Shown here in pieces: positions 12,692 to 19,982 of a DNA stretch of 26,043 nucleotides. The notes below the pieces were generated by a model. It searched no databases, had not been told where the DNA came from, and saw nothing but the letters and a program-made list of their open reading frames with translations. The DNA lies in the IMG/VR virus record IMGVR_UViG_3300046368_000068, positions 1 to 26,043 of that record, one strand, 5' to 3'. The DNA comes from a virus. The position numbers and the translations under genes were made by a program. Each line of letters starts with the position of its first letter. Positions within the stretch are counted from its first letter, which is position 1.

Positions 12692-14094
12692 TAATAGGCA
12701 AACTAGATAGAAAGTTAAAACTATATACACAGACTTACTCTACTAACGCTTATGGCGAGAGAGTAGTATCTGACAATAGTTACGTTACCATCTACGCAGA
12801 CTTTGATTTCAAAGGTGGTAATACTAACTTCGATGCTGATGCCTTAATCAATGATGAGCGTATAGAATGCCTAATAAGATACAGAACTAACATTGGAGTA
12901 AGCCCACAATATTTTATCTCTAATGGCTCTACTAATTATTCTATCAAGAGTATTAAGGAAGTAGGTCGTAAAGATGCTATGGTGCTTTTATTAGAGAAGA
13001 ATGACGTTGTAGATTTATCACAGACAGCTCCTAATCAATTTGTCTTTACTATTGACACAGAGAACACTTCTAGTGGCTCTAGCTTGAACACTCAATTTAT
13101 GATGCCTTTGGTTAGTAGTGGTAGTTATAATGCTACGGTAAACTGGGGAGATGGCTCTAGCGATACAATAACAAGTTACAATCAACAAGAGGTTACACAC
13201 ACTTATAGTAGTGCTGGACAATACGAAATAAGCATAGAGGGAACATTACAAGGATGGCAATTCAATAACGCTGGAGATAGGCTTAAAATGCTTGATATAA
13301 AACAATGGGGAGTCTTAGATTTGTCTACAGAATCTGCATTTATTGGTTGTACTAATTTAGATGCTAGTGCTACAGACGCTCCTACTGTTTCTACTACATC
13401 TTTAAGAACTATGTTTAAAAATTGCACTAACTTTAATGGAGCGATTGGTAATTGGGATATAAGTACAGTAACAAGAATAGACCAATGTTTTTTCGATTGT
13501 TCTTCATTTAATAAAAGTTTAAATAATTGGAACGTTGGTAATGTTACTAGAATGGATTTTCTATTTTACAATTGTATATCTTTTGACCAAGATTTAAACT
13601 CTTGGGATACTTCTAATGTTACGAATATGTCTACCGTTTTTAGAGGTTGCACACAATTTAACGGAGACATATATAGCTGGGACACTACTAACGTACAAAA
13701 TATGAGCGTTATGCTTTATGATTGCGACTTATTCGACCAATCTCTAGCAGCGTGGAATATAGAAAACGTGACTAACTTTACAAGCTTTATGCAGAACGCT
13801 AGTGGTTTAAGCACATCTAACTACGATGCAACGCTAATAGCTTGGCAAGCTGGAGGACACGATAACGATATTAGTATAAACTTCGGAGGCTCACAATTTA
13901 CAGAGTCAGCTTATGCTGCACGATTTAGCTTAATAGAAGACGATGGTTGGACTATTGTTGATGGAGGTATATTTAACCCAACACCAGCCGATTACATAAG
14001 CATACTAACAACAAGAGTAGAAGCTGCTGGAGGAGTAATAGAGAACACTACAGCTAGTCAGCAATTCTTACAAGACTTAAACGATATTGACTAA
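12688..14094 (+). CDS. Head-tail joining protein fused to PKD and DUF285/BspA-like repeats
   Basis: A 468-residue fusion. Residues 1 to about 112 fit a head-tail joining/stopper protein (SPP1 gp16-like): IIGKLDRKLKLYTQ, a central RIECLIRYR, YSIKSIKEVGRKDAMVLLLEK. Residues about 118-185 resemble a PKD-type domain (ATVNWGDGSSDTI, THTYSSAGQYEISIEG). Residues about 200-372 contain about five repeats of the DUF285/BspA-like kind with the consensus F-N-x-x-[IL]-x-x-W-[DN]-x-[SG]-x-V-T-x-M/I, then F/C-x-x-C. Residues 373-468 are a mixed tail ending ADYISILTTRVEAAGG. The repeats occur in bacterial surface adhesins and suggest a receptor-binding appendage at the neck. A stopper normally has only about 110 residues. 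Confidence 0.75.
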   Translation: MIIGKLDRKLKLYTQTYSTNAYGERVVSDNSYVTIYADFDFKGGNTNFDADALINDERIECLIRYRTNIGVSPQYFISNGSTNYSIKSIKEVGRKDAMVLLLEKNDVVDLSQTAPNQFVFTIDTENTSSGSSLNTQFMMPLVSSGSYNATVNWGDGSSDTITSYNQQEVTHTYSSAGQYEISIEGTLQGWQFNNAGDRLKMLDIKQWGVLDLSTESAFIGCTNLDASATDAPTVSTTSLRTMFKNCTNFNGAIGNWDISTVTRIDQCFFDCSSFNKSLNNWNVGNVTRMDFLFYNCISFDQDLNSWDTSNVTNMSTVFRGCTQFNGDIYSWDTTNVQNMSVMLYDCDLFDQSLAAWNIENVTNFTSFMQNASGLSTSNYDATLIAWQAGGHDNDISINFGGSQFTESAYAARFSLIEDDGWTIVDGGIFNPTPADYISILTTRVEAAGGVIENTTASQQFLQDLNDID

Positions 14095-15656
14095 TGGCAG
14101 ACGGACTATTAAATAAAGCAAGTATTATCTTAACTCCTACTGGTTACAAGGCTGGAACGCTTTACAACGTAGCTCCAGTAGTAGAGCCTTATGAGGACTT
14201 TGACTTTGCTAGAGCTAGTGTTGCTAGTCGAGTTAATTCTAGTGGCTTAGTCGAGATGGTAGGTAGAACTCTTGGTAGTGAGTTAGTTACTAATGGAGAT
14301 TTTGCTACAGATAGTGATTGGACTTTTAGTAATATAGGTGGAAGTAATGGTTGGAGAATAGCTGATGGTAGAGCGATATGTGATACAAGTGCTGCTACTA
14401 AAAATAGAAACCTTACATCAAGTCTTAGTTTAGATGGTAGTAAAGATTATAAATTGACTATTGATATTCTACAATCTGCTGATAATATCACTATTTATGT
14501 AGGTGCTACAGCGTTATCTCCAAAATTACCAACTGGCGAAAACTTAGGATATGAATATTATATATCTTCGTCAGACCATAGTGGAGGCGCACTTATGTTT
14601 TACGCTGGAAGTAGCGATTTACAAGAAATAGACAACGTTTCAGTAAAAGAAATAATAGACACCAACAACATACCAAGAATAAACTATGATAGTAATGGAG
14701 ATAATGGTCATATATTGTTAGAGCCTACTTCTACTAATCTTATTCCTTATAGTGAGGACTTTAGTCAAAGTATATACATTAAAGATAGTACTGTAAGTGT
14801 TGGTACTATAAATAATGTTTCTCCAAGTGGAGAATCTAATGCAACTAAAATAGATGTTACGGCAAGTGGTCGTATTTATGCAAATTTTACAACAGACACT
14901 TATGTTTCAAGTATTTTTATAAAGGCAGGAACTTTTGCTTATTTTAAATTAGCAGGTGTTCAAGTAGATTTAGTTGCCGTAACAAATGCAAACGGAACAA
15001 TAGAATCTTTAGGTAATGGGTGGTTTAGAGTAAGCATCAATTATACAGGTAATAGACCATTTCAAATTCAAGCATACCCCGATGGTAGTTATGCAACACA
15101 TACAACTTCTGGTAATTATTTTATATGGGGCGCACAACTAGAAACCTTATCCCACCCAACTTCATACATACCAACACTAACTGGAAGCACAGAGACAAGA
15201 GCTACAGAGACTGCAACTGGTGCTGGTAGTGCTGACTTAATAAACTCAACAGAGGGTGTGTTATATGCAGAGATAGCTGCTTTAGATGATAGTTCAATAT
15301 CAATAGGTATGTGTGATGGAAGCACAGATAATAGAGTGCTTATTTTATTACAATCAAATAATACTATTAGAGGATTTGTAGAAAGTTCAGACACTATTGT
15401 TTTTGATGAAATTTATCAAGTATCATCTACTTTAGATTATCATAAGATTGCAATAAAATACAAAGCTAATGATTTTGCTTTATGGATTGATGGAGTAGAA
15501 AGAGATACTGATACAAATGGAGCTATTCCTATTGGACTTAATGAATTACTATTTAATAATGGAGGTGGTGGTAGTGCTTTCTACGGTAAATGCAAAGCAC
15601 TAGCAGTATTTAATGAGGCTTTAAGTGATGACGAACTAAATAATTTAACTGGCTGA
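14094..15656 (+). CDS. Multi-domain fibre/lectin-like structural protein
   Basis: The 520-residue protein begins with a conserved phage-fibre module (YEDFDFARASVASRVNSSGL). A carbohydrate-binding-like beta sandwich follows at about 60-190 (TNGDFATDSDWTF...). A linker motif ILLEPTSTNLIPYSEDF introduces a second beta sandwich (about 225-360, ending IWGAQLE, SYIPTLTG), and a C-terminal LamG/concanavalin-A-like domain (about 385-520) ends FYGKCKALAVFNEALSDDEL. Such proteins are carbohydrate-recognition or decoration proteins. The place between the joining protein and the tail-completion genes suggests a neck or head fibre rather than a tail tip. Domain calls are from pattern, not from a search. 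Confidence 0.7.
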   Translation: MADGLLNKASIILTPTGYKAGTLYNVAPVVEPYEDFDFARASVASRVNSSGLVEMVGRTLGSELVTNGDFATDSDWTFSNIGGSNGWRIADGRAICDTSAATKNRNLTSSLSLDGSKDYKLTIDILQSADNITIYVGATALSPKLPTGENLGYEYYISSSDHSGGALMFYAGSSDLQEIDNVSVKEIIDTNNIPRINYDSNGDNGHILLEPTSTNLIPYSEDFSQSIYIKDSTVSVGTINNVSPSGESNATKIDVTASGRIYANFTTDTYVSSIFIKAGTFAYFKLAGVQVDLVAVTNANGTIESLGNGWFRVSINYTGNRPFQIQAYPDGSYATHTTSGNYFIWGAQLETLSHPTSYIPTLTGSTETRATETATGAGSADLINSTEGVLYAEIAALDDSSISIGMCDGSTDNRVLILLQSNNTIRGFVESSDTIVFDEIYQVSSTLDYHKIAIKYKANDFALWIDGVERDTDTNGAIPIGLNELLFNNGGGGSAFYGKCKALAVFNEALSDDELNNLTG

Positions 15657-15865
15657 TGAGTTTAAGATTAACAGAAATATGTTACCCAGAGGTAAAGAGT
15701 TACTACATCGTATGGAACGATAGTGATGCGATAGTATCGTATGGAGTGCTAGAGACTTATCAATGCTTAGAGACTAAGTGGGACAATGTAGACTTATACA
15801 CTAAGGAAATAGATTGGATAAACATATTAATAGATAACGGTATTAACCCATTCCCAGAGCAATAA
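15656..15865 (+). CDS. Hypothetical small protein after the fibre gene
   Basis: The 69-residue protein is rich in aromatic residues (YYIVWNDSDAIVSYGVLE; four Trp/Tyr clusters) and acidic overall, with beta-strand pattern in the first half and a helix near the end (EIDWINILIDNG). The gene overlaps both neighbours by one base (TGATG, TAATG). A small gene with this 'IVWND...VSYG' pattern directly behind a fibre gene could be a fibre-tip or chaperone-like component. Function is unknown. Confidence 0.6.
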   Translation: MSLRLTEICYPEVKSYYIVWNDSDAIVSYGVLETYQCLETKWDNVDLYTKEIDWINILIDNGINPFPEQ

Positions 15866-16344
15866 TGGCAATAGGAACAAGTAAAATATTAAGAGGTAAT
15901 CAAGGTGGTCACGCTGGTTTTGTTACAGCTACCATTGATGAGAAAGAGCTAAATTCTTTAATTAAGGACTTAGAGAAACTTAATATGTCTGATAGTAAAA
16001 ATAAGACACTACTAAGACAAGGAATGCGCAAAGCATCTAAGCCTATTCTACAAGAGCTTAAATCTATTGTTCCAGTTGAATCTAAACAACTTAAAAAGTC
16101 TTTAGCTATAATCAACGGTAAGAACGTAAAAGGTAAGCCACCGACGGTATATGTAGGACCAAGAGTTAAAAAATCATTTGCTAGTAAAGAGAAGTCTGGT
16201 TTTTATTTCTATTTCTTAGAGTATGGATTTAGAGGTATTCCTGGACTAAGAATGTTAGATAAGACTGCTGCTAGTAAAGGTAACACAGCTATCAATAGTG
16301 TTATAGGAGAAATAAAAAAACTCATTGACAAAAGAATGAAGTAA
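15865..16344 (+). CDS. Tail-completion protein, HK97 gp10-like
   Basis: The 159-residue protein fits the gp10-like head-tail family: a basic helix with KTLLRQGMRKASKPILQELK, then SIVPVESKQLKKSLAI, a strand VYVGPRVKKS, the conserved YFYFLEYGFRG turn (F-x-E-Y-G), and a C-terminal helix INSVIGEIKKLIDKRM. It joins the completed tail to the neck. The order here (gp10-like, then DUF3168-like, then tube) is standard for siphoviruses. A single-base overlap links it with both neighbours. Confidence 0.75.
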   Translation: MAIGTSKILRGNQGGHAGFVTATIDEKELNSLIKDLEKLNMSDSKNKTLLRQGMRKASKPILQELKSIVPVESKQLKKSLAIINGKNVKGKPPTVYVGPRVKKSFASKEKSGFYFYFLEYGFRGIPGLRMLDKTAASKGNTAINSVIGEIKKLIDKRMK

Positions 16345-16760
16345 TGGAGATAGGAAAAGTAATATACAATATTTTAAGCAACGACTCAAACGTAGCTCCT
16401 TTAGTTACTACTGACGGTAATTTAAGAATATTTCCTAGTCGTTACAATTTCCCTACAGACGTTAAGTTACCATACATTACTTATCAGATGTTTGGAGATG
16501 AGCCTAACAACACTAAGAACGGTGTAAGTGAGTATGACTATGTAAGAGTACAGATAAGCATTTATCACAATAGCTACGCTGATATGGTAACTCTAGCTGG
16601 TCACGTTAGAACAGCTCTAGACTACGTTAGTGGTACTTATAGTGGTGTAGTAGTAGACAAGATATTTTATCAAGACCAGAACGAGCTATACGATGATTCT
16701 GCTGGTTCTATTGGTTTATATGGTATAGCACAAGATTACAGATTTAACATAAATAGATAG
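16344..16760 (+). CDS. Tail terminator/completion protein (DUF3168-like)
   Basis: The 138-residue protein begins with a helix (EIGKVIYNILSNDSNVAPLV), then RIFPSRYNFPTDVKLPYITYQMFGDEP, a strand EYDYVRVQISIYHNSYADMV, the helix TLAGHVRTALDYV, and a last strand IAQDYRFNIN. This is the DUF3168 pattern. These proteins cap the tail tube at its head-proximal end and determine when polymerisation stops. It directly precedes a small acidic/basic frame and the tube gene. Confidence 0.75.
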   Translation: MEIGKVIYNILSNDSNVAPLVTTDGNLRIFPSRYNFPTDVKLPYITYQMFGDEPNNTKNGVSEYDYVRVQISIYHNSYADMVTLAGHVRTALDYVSGTYSGVVVDKIFYQDQNELYDDSAGSIGLYGIAQDYRFNINR

Positions 16761-16762
16761 AT

Positions 16763-16942
16763 ATGTATAAAGTATATATAAAAAAAGATATTGAGATTCG
16801 AGGAGTAGAATATACGAAAGACGAGTCTTATGAGGTAAGTCAAAAAATCTATAGAATATTAATATTCAATGATGCTTTAGGCAAACCCAAAAAGAAATCT
16901 AAGAAGAAAATCGAATCTTCTGATGATTTAAATATTAGCTAA
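16763..16942 (+). CDS. Hypothetical 59-residue basic protein
   Basis: A short frame (start MYKVYIKKDIEIRGVEYTKD) occupies the gap between the tail terminator and tube genes. The first two thirds have a beta-strand pattern (VYIKKDIEIRG, EVSQKIYRILIF). The end is a Lys-rich tail (KKKSKKKIESSDDLNIS). It starts two bases after the previous stop, in keeping with the packed arrangement. Its place before the tube gene is one where small tail or neck accessory proteins are found. No family is recognised. Confidence 0.6.
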   Translation: MYKVYIKKDIEIRGVEYTKDESYEVSQKIYRILIFNDALGKPKKKSKKKIESSDDLNIS

Positions 16943-16967
16943 TTATAAATTTAAAAATTAAAAAACG

Positions 16968-17408
16968 ATGGCAATTTTCAATGGAACCGATTTAATTATC
17001 GAAATTCAAGAAGTAAATGGCGTTGCAGCAGAATACAAACTGCTACACGCACAAAATGTAAGTTTAAGTATTAATGTAGATACAATAGACATCTCAACAA
17101 AAGACTCTGCTGGTTTCAGAGATTTGTTAGGTGGACAAAAGTCTTTTAGTATTTCTGCTGATGGTGTATATGATGTATCTCCTACTGCTGGAACTACAAC
17201 AGACCCAAGTGATTTAGTAACTCAGATGTTAGCAAGAACAGCAGCAACTTTCACTTTTAAATATAGTGGAGAAGCTACTGGCGATGCTTACTATACTGGT
17301 TCTGCATTTGTAACAAGTTTTGAGGCTAGTGGTGGTGTAGAAGATGCTCCTACTTATTCCGTATCTTTAGAAGGTACTGGAGCTATAACTCAATCATTTG
17401 TATCATAA
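16968..17408 (+). CDS. Major tail (tube) protein
   Basis: The 146-residue protein has the profile of a TP901-1-like tube subunit: MAIFNGTDLIIEIQEV, a strand VSLSINVDTIDISTKDSAGF, then the typical L-L-G-G-Q-K-S-F-S-I-S-A-D-G-V turn, LARTAATFTFKYSG, and YSVSLEGTGAIT at the end. It stacks in hexameric rings to form the tail. The gene is set off by its own AT-rich leader and followed by a stable hairpin, matching an abundant product expressed above its neighbours. Confidence 0.85.
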   Translation: MAIFNGTDLIIEIQEVNGVAAEYKLLHAQNVSLSINVDTIDISTKDSAGFRDLLGGQKSFSISADGVYDVSPTAGTTTDPSDLVTQMLARTAATFTFKYSGEATGDAYYTGSAFVTSFEASGGVEDAPTYSVSLEGTGAITQSFVS

Positions 17409-17419
17409 ATAATTTCTTT

Positions 17420-17458
17420 GTTGGTTGGGGTATGGGCTTCGGCTCTGCTCCAACTGAC
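17420..17458 (+). promoter_or_regulatory. Stable hairpin with UUCG tetraloop between tube and chaperone genes
   Basis: The outer stem pairs GTTGGTTGGGG (17420-17430) with CTCCAACTGAC (17448-17458), allowing three G-U pairs. The inner stem is GGGC/GCTC around a TTCG tetraloop (17434-17445). No clear T run follows, so it is a weak terminator, a 3'-end protector of the tube message or a translation block rather than a standard terminator. Confidence 0.6.
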
Positions 17459-17480
17459 ATAATTTAAAACCAATAAAGAT

Positions 17481-17831
17481 ATGTACGAAATAGTAGTAAT
17501 AAACGGTAAAGATTATAGTGTAAGGTTTGGGATGAATTCTCTTAGGCTATTCTGTAAAGATACTGGAAGAAGTTTAGCTGACTTAGATAAGCTAGGAGAG
17601 GGAATGAGCTTAGATGATGCTTGTTATCTAATCCTAAACGGAATAAAAGACGGCTCACGAGTGAGTGGTCAAGAATGTTCTTTAAGTGTTGATGATGTCG
17701 CAGACTTGCTAGACGAAGATTTTGACGCACTAAACAAAGTGCTAGAGATATTCTCTAATCAATTCTCTGCTAAATTTGAAACGGAGGGAAACGACAAAGC
17801 CACGAAGAAAGTGGCAAAGAAGAAGAAGTAG
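17481..17831 (+). CDS. Tail assembly chaperone (gpG-like)
   Basis: The 116-residue protein has the gpG-type fold pattern: VINGKDYSVRFGMNSLRLF, a helix with LSLDDVADLLDEDFDALNKV and VLEIFSNQF, and a Lys-rich end (KATKKVAKKKK). It precedes the tape measure gene, where it wraps the tape-measure protein during tail assembly. The stop at 17829 lies inside a frame open in -1 from 17780 to 18157, so a fraction of ribosomes should shift and make the longer gpGT form (about 225 residues). Position, length and the adjoining frame are the evidence. Confidence 0.8.
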   Translation: MYEIVVINGKDYSVRFGMNSLRLFCKDTGRSLADLDKLGEGMSLDDACYLILNGIKDGSRVSGQECSLSVDDVADLLDEDFDALNKVLEIFSNQFSAKFETEGNDKATKKVAKKKK

Positions 17832-18157
17832 GTTGGGATGATTTAGAAGCTATTGCATATGGCTTCGGATTACTTCCTAAAGACTTTTGGGATTTGACTT
17901 TCCACGAGTTTCAATGTATGCAAAAGGGCATAAATGATAGAATAGAACTTGAACAGAGATGGGAATGGGAACGAGTAAGATGGTTGGCTTGTGTTAATTT
18001 ACAGCCACATACTAAGAAAGGACAAAACCTAACACCACAAAAACTTGTTAAGTTTGAATGGGAGAAGAAACAAGTTAAGACCGACATCGAGAAACAAAGA
18101 AAGAGAGCAGAATATATTAAAAAGAAATACGAATTGTTAAACAAAGACAATGGCTGA
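17813..18157 (+). CDS. gpT part of the frameshifted tail chaperone (gpGT)
   Basis: The -1 frame is open from just after TGA at 17777 to the stop at 18155. It has no ATG in the overlap with gpG, and its first 30 codons read EEEVGWDDLEAIAYGFGLLP, then KDFWDLTFHEFQCM. This is the typical T start (a W-D-x-L-...-L-G-L-x-P-x-D-F-W-x-L-T-x-x-E-F pattern of many siphophages). Expression therefore needs a -1 slip, probably at GGCAAAG (17813-17819; codons GCA AAG), a variant of lambda's GGGAAAG. A TTG at 17894 is in frame but would omit the conserved start. The end of the frame is Lys/Glu-rich helix and overlaps the tape measure start. Confidence 0.75.
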   Translation, partial: GKEEEVGWDDLEAIAYGFGLLPKDFWDLTFHEFQCMQKGINDRIELEQRWEWERVRWLACVNLQPHTKKGQNLTPQKLVKFEWEKKQVKTDIEKQRKRAEYIKKKYELLNKDNG

Positions 18158-19982
18158 GAAAACATTAAGCGTTAAATTATCACTAAATGATAAGCAATTC
18201 CAAAGTAGTTTAAGAAAGGCTACTAGGTCAATGAAACGATTTGGTCAGTCTATGAAAAGGACTGGACAAACATTATCAAGAAATTTAACTCTGCCTATAG
18301 TTGCTATGGGAACAGCTAGTGTTATTGCTTTTGATAAACAAGCAAAAGCTATTGCACAAGTAGAAGCTGGTTTAAAAAGTACTGGCAATGCTGCTGGTTT
18401 TACTTCTGAACAGCTACAAAAGATGGCTTCTGAATTACAAGCAAAAACATTATTTGGAGACGAAGATATATTGCAAAATGCAACAGCTCAACTATTGACT
18501 TTTACTAATATAGCTGGTAAGGAGTTTTCAAGAACACAGAAAGTGGTTGCTGACTTAGCCACTAAATCATTTAAAGGAGATTTAAAGTCTGCAAGTATTC
18601 AATTAGGTAAAGCATTAAATGACCCAGTAGCAAACTTATCAGCTTTAAGTAGAGCTGGTATACAATTCACTAAAGAGCAAAAAGAATTAATAAAGTCACT
18701 AGTAGAAACTAACAAACTAGCAGATGCACAAAGTATAATTCTTGATGAATTAGAAACACAATTTGGAGGAGCAGCAGAGGCAGCAGCTAATGCTGGATTA
18801 GGACCATTTCAACAATTAAGAAACTCATTAGGAGATGTTTCAGAGGAGTTTGGTAAGTTAATAATGGAAAACATAGAGCCATTAAAAGCTGGTCTATTAA
18901 GTTTAATTGAATTTTTGAGAAATTTAACAACAGAACAGAAAAAAACCACACTTCAAGTAGCTGCTTTTGTTGCTGTTATTGGACCACTATTAATGATTTT
19001 AGGTTCTATAATAACTTCTGTTAGTTCAGTTTTAGGAGCATTTGGAAAATTAAGACTGTTTTTTATGAGGTCTTTACTTCCTATTATTAAATTATTAATA
19101 AAAGGATTTATGAACTTAACACCACAAGGTAGAATAATATCTGGTGTATTGTTAGCTGCTTCTTATCTTGTTACAAATTGGGGTAAAGTAAAAAAAGGTT
19201 TTGACGACTTAATAAAATCTGCTCAAAAATTATTAACTAAATTAGGATTATTAGAAAAGAAAGAAGATTTAGCTTTAGACTTTTCAGTACAAGAGGGAGA
19301 GGTTTTAACTATTGAGGAATTAAGACGTAGAGCTGCTGGTAGACAAGGAGTTAAGATTGTACCTAAGAAAAAGCCAGTACAAATGTCTCAAGAGGAAAGA
19401 GAAGGTAGAGCTAGAATGGCTAAACGTAAAGCTGAGGCTACAGCATTACCAATAATAGAGTCAATAAAAGTTACTTCAGTTGCACTGAAAGAATTAAAAA
19501 CTGATTTTGTTAATTTAGAACCAATATTAGAAGAATTTGAGGAAAGTGTTTCTGGTATTGATTTAGCAGTACAAGAAATGAACTCTATCTTTGGACAATT
19601 TGGCTCTAGTATTCAAGGAGCTTTTGTAACTGCTTTACAGAGTACAGATGGTTTCTTTGTTAGCCTTATAGACGGAATCAAAAGAGCTGTAAATGAAATG
19701 CTTAGTCTTTTATTAGTAACAGCTATATTCAATGCTTTGCTAGGAGGTACAGGTATGGGTGCATTAATGGGATTGAAAGATATAGGAGGATTTGGTGGTA
19801 TAGGAGGCGTTTTTGGAAGGTCTGTTGTAGGAGAAAATCCAGACTTTTTAGGTAGTGTAGGAGCTAGGTCAATGATAAATACTGGAGGCTCAACTGAAGT
19901 CTTTGGTGTAATAAGTGGAGCTGATATATTACTAAGTTCAGATAGAGCACAAGCTAATAGAAATAGAACAAGAGGTTACTAA
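18150..19982 (+). CDS. Tail tape measure protein
   Basis: The 610-residue protein begins with KLSLNDKQFQSSLRKATRSM, the standard start of tape measure proteins. A helix-rich N-terminal half (Ala/Gln-rich; FTSEQLQKMASELQAKTLFG) has the conserved segment SIQLGKALNDPVANLSALSR, then a hydrophobic stretch at about 268-300 (AAFVAVIGPLLMILGSII) and another around 305-340. The C-terminal part has charged helices and a Gly-rich region (IGGFGGIGGVFG). It sets tail length. Using the rough rule of 1.5 Angstrom per residue, the tail would be about 90 nm. It overlaps the chaperone frame by 8 bases. Confidence 0.9.
   Translation: MAEKTLSVKLSLNDKQFQSSLRKATRSMKRFGQSMKRTGQTLSRNLTLPIVAMGTASVIAFDKQAKAIAQVEAGLKSTGNAAGFTSEQLQKMASELQAKTLFGDEDILQNATAQLLTFTNIAGKEFSRTQKVVADLATKSFKGDLKSASIQLGKALNDPVANLSALSRAGIQFTKEQKELIKSLVETNKLADAQSIILDELETQFGGAAEAAANAGLGPFQQLRNSLGDVSEEFGKLIMENIEPLKAGLLSLIEFLRNLTTEQKKTTLQVAAFVAVIGPLLMILGSIITSVSSVLGAFGKLRLFFMRSLLPIIKLLIKGFMNLTPQGRIISGVLLAASYLVTNWGKVKKGFDDLIKSAQKLLTKLGLLEKKEDLALDFSVQEGEVLTIEELRRRAAGRQGVKIVPKKKPVQMSQEEREGRARMAKRKAEATALPIIESIKVTSVALKELKTDFVNLEPILEEFEESVSGIDLAVQEMNSIFGQFGSSIQGAFVTALQSTDGFFVSLIDGIKRAVNEMLSLLLVTAIFNALLGGTGMGALMGLKDIGGFGGIGGVFGRSVVGENPDFLGSVGARSMINTGGSTEVFGVISGADILLSSDRAQANRNRTRGY

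Noticed and set aside
12404-13427. Minus-strand open frames opposite the connector/joining genes
   Set aside because: They are antisense shadows of strongly supported plus-strand genes with Cys/Ser/Leu-rich random composition, and no gene elsewhere in the window is on the minus strand.
13432-13806. Repeats considered as CRISPR or DNA direct repeats
   Set aside because: The repetition is at the protein level (DUF285-like units of about 24 residues), with diverged DNA, inside a well-supported gene.
17894-18157. Separate gene starting at TTG 17894
   Set aside because: The conserved beginning of the T domain lies upstream and is open in the same frame, so this is the frameshifted part of gpGT, not an independently started gene.
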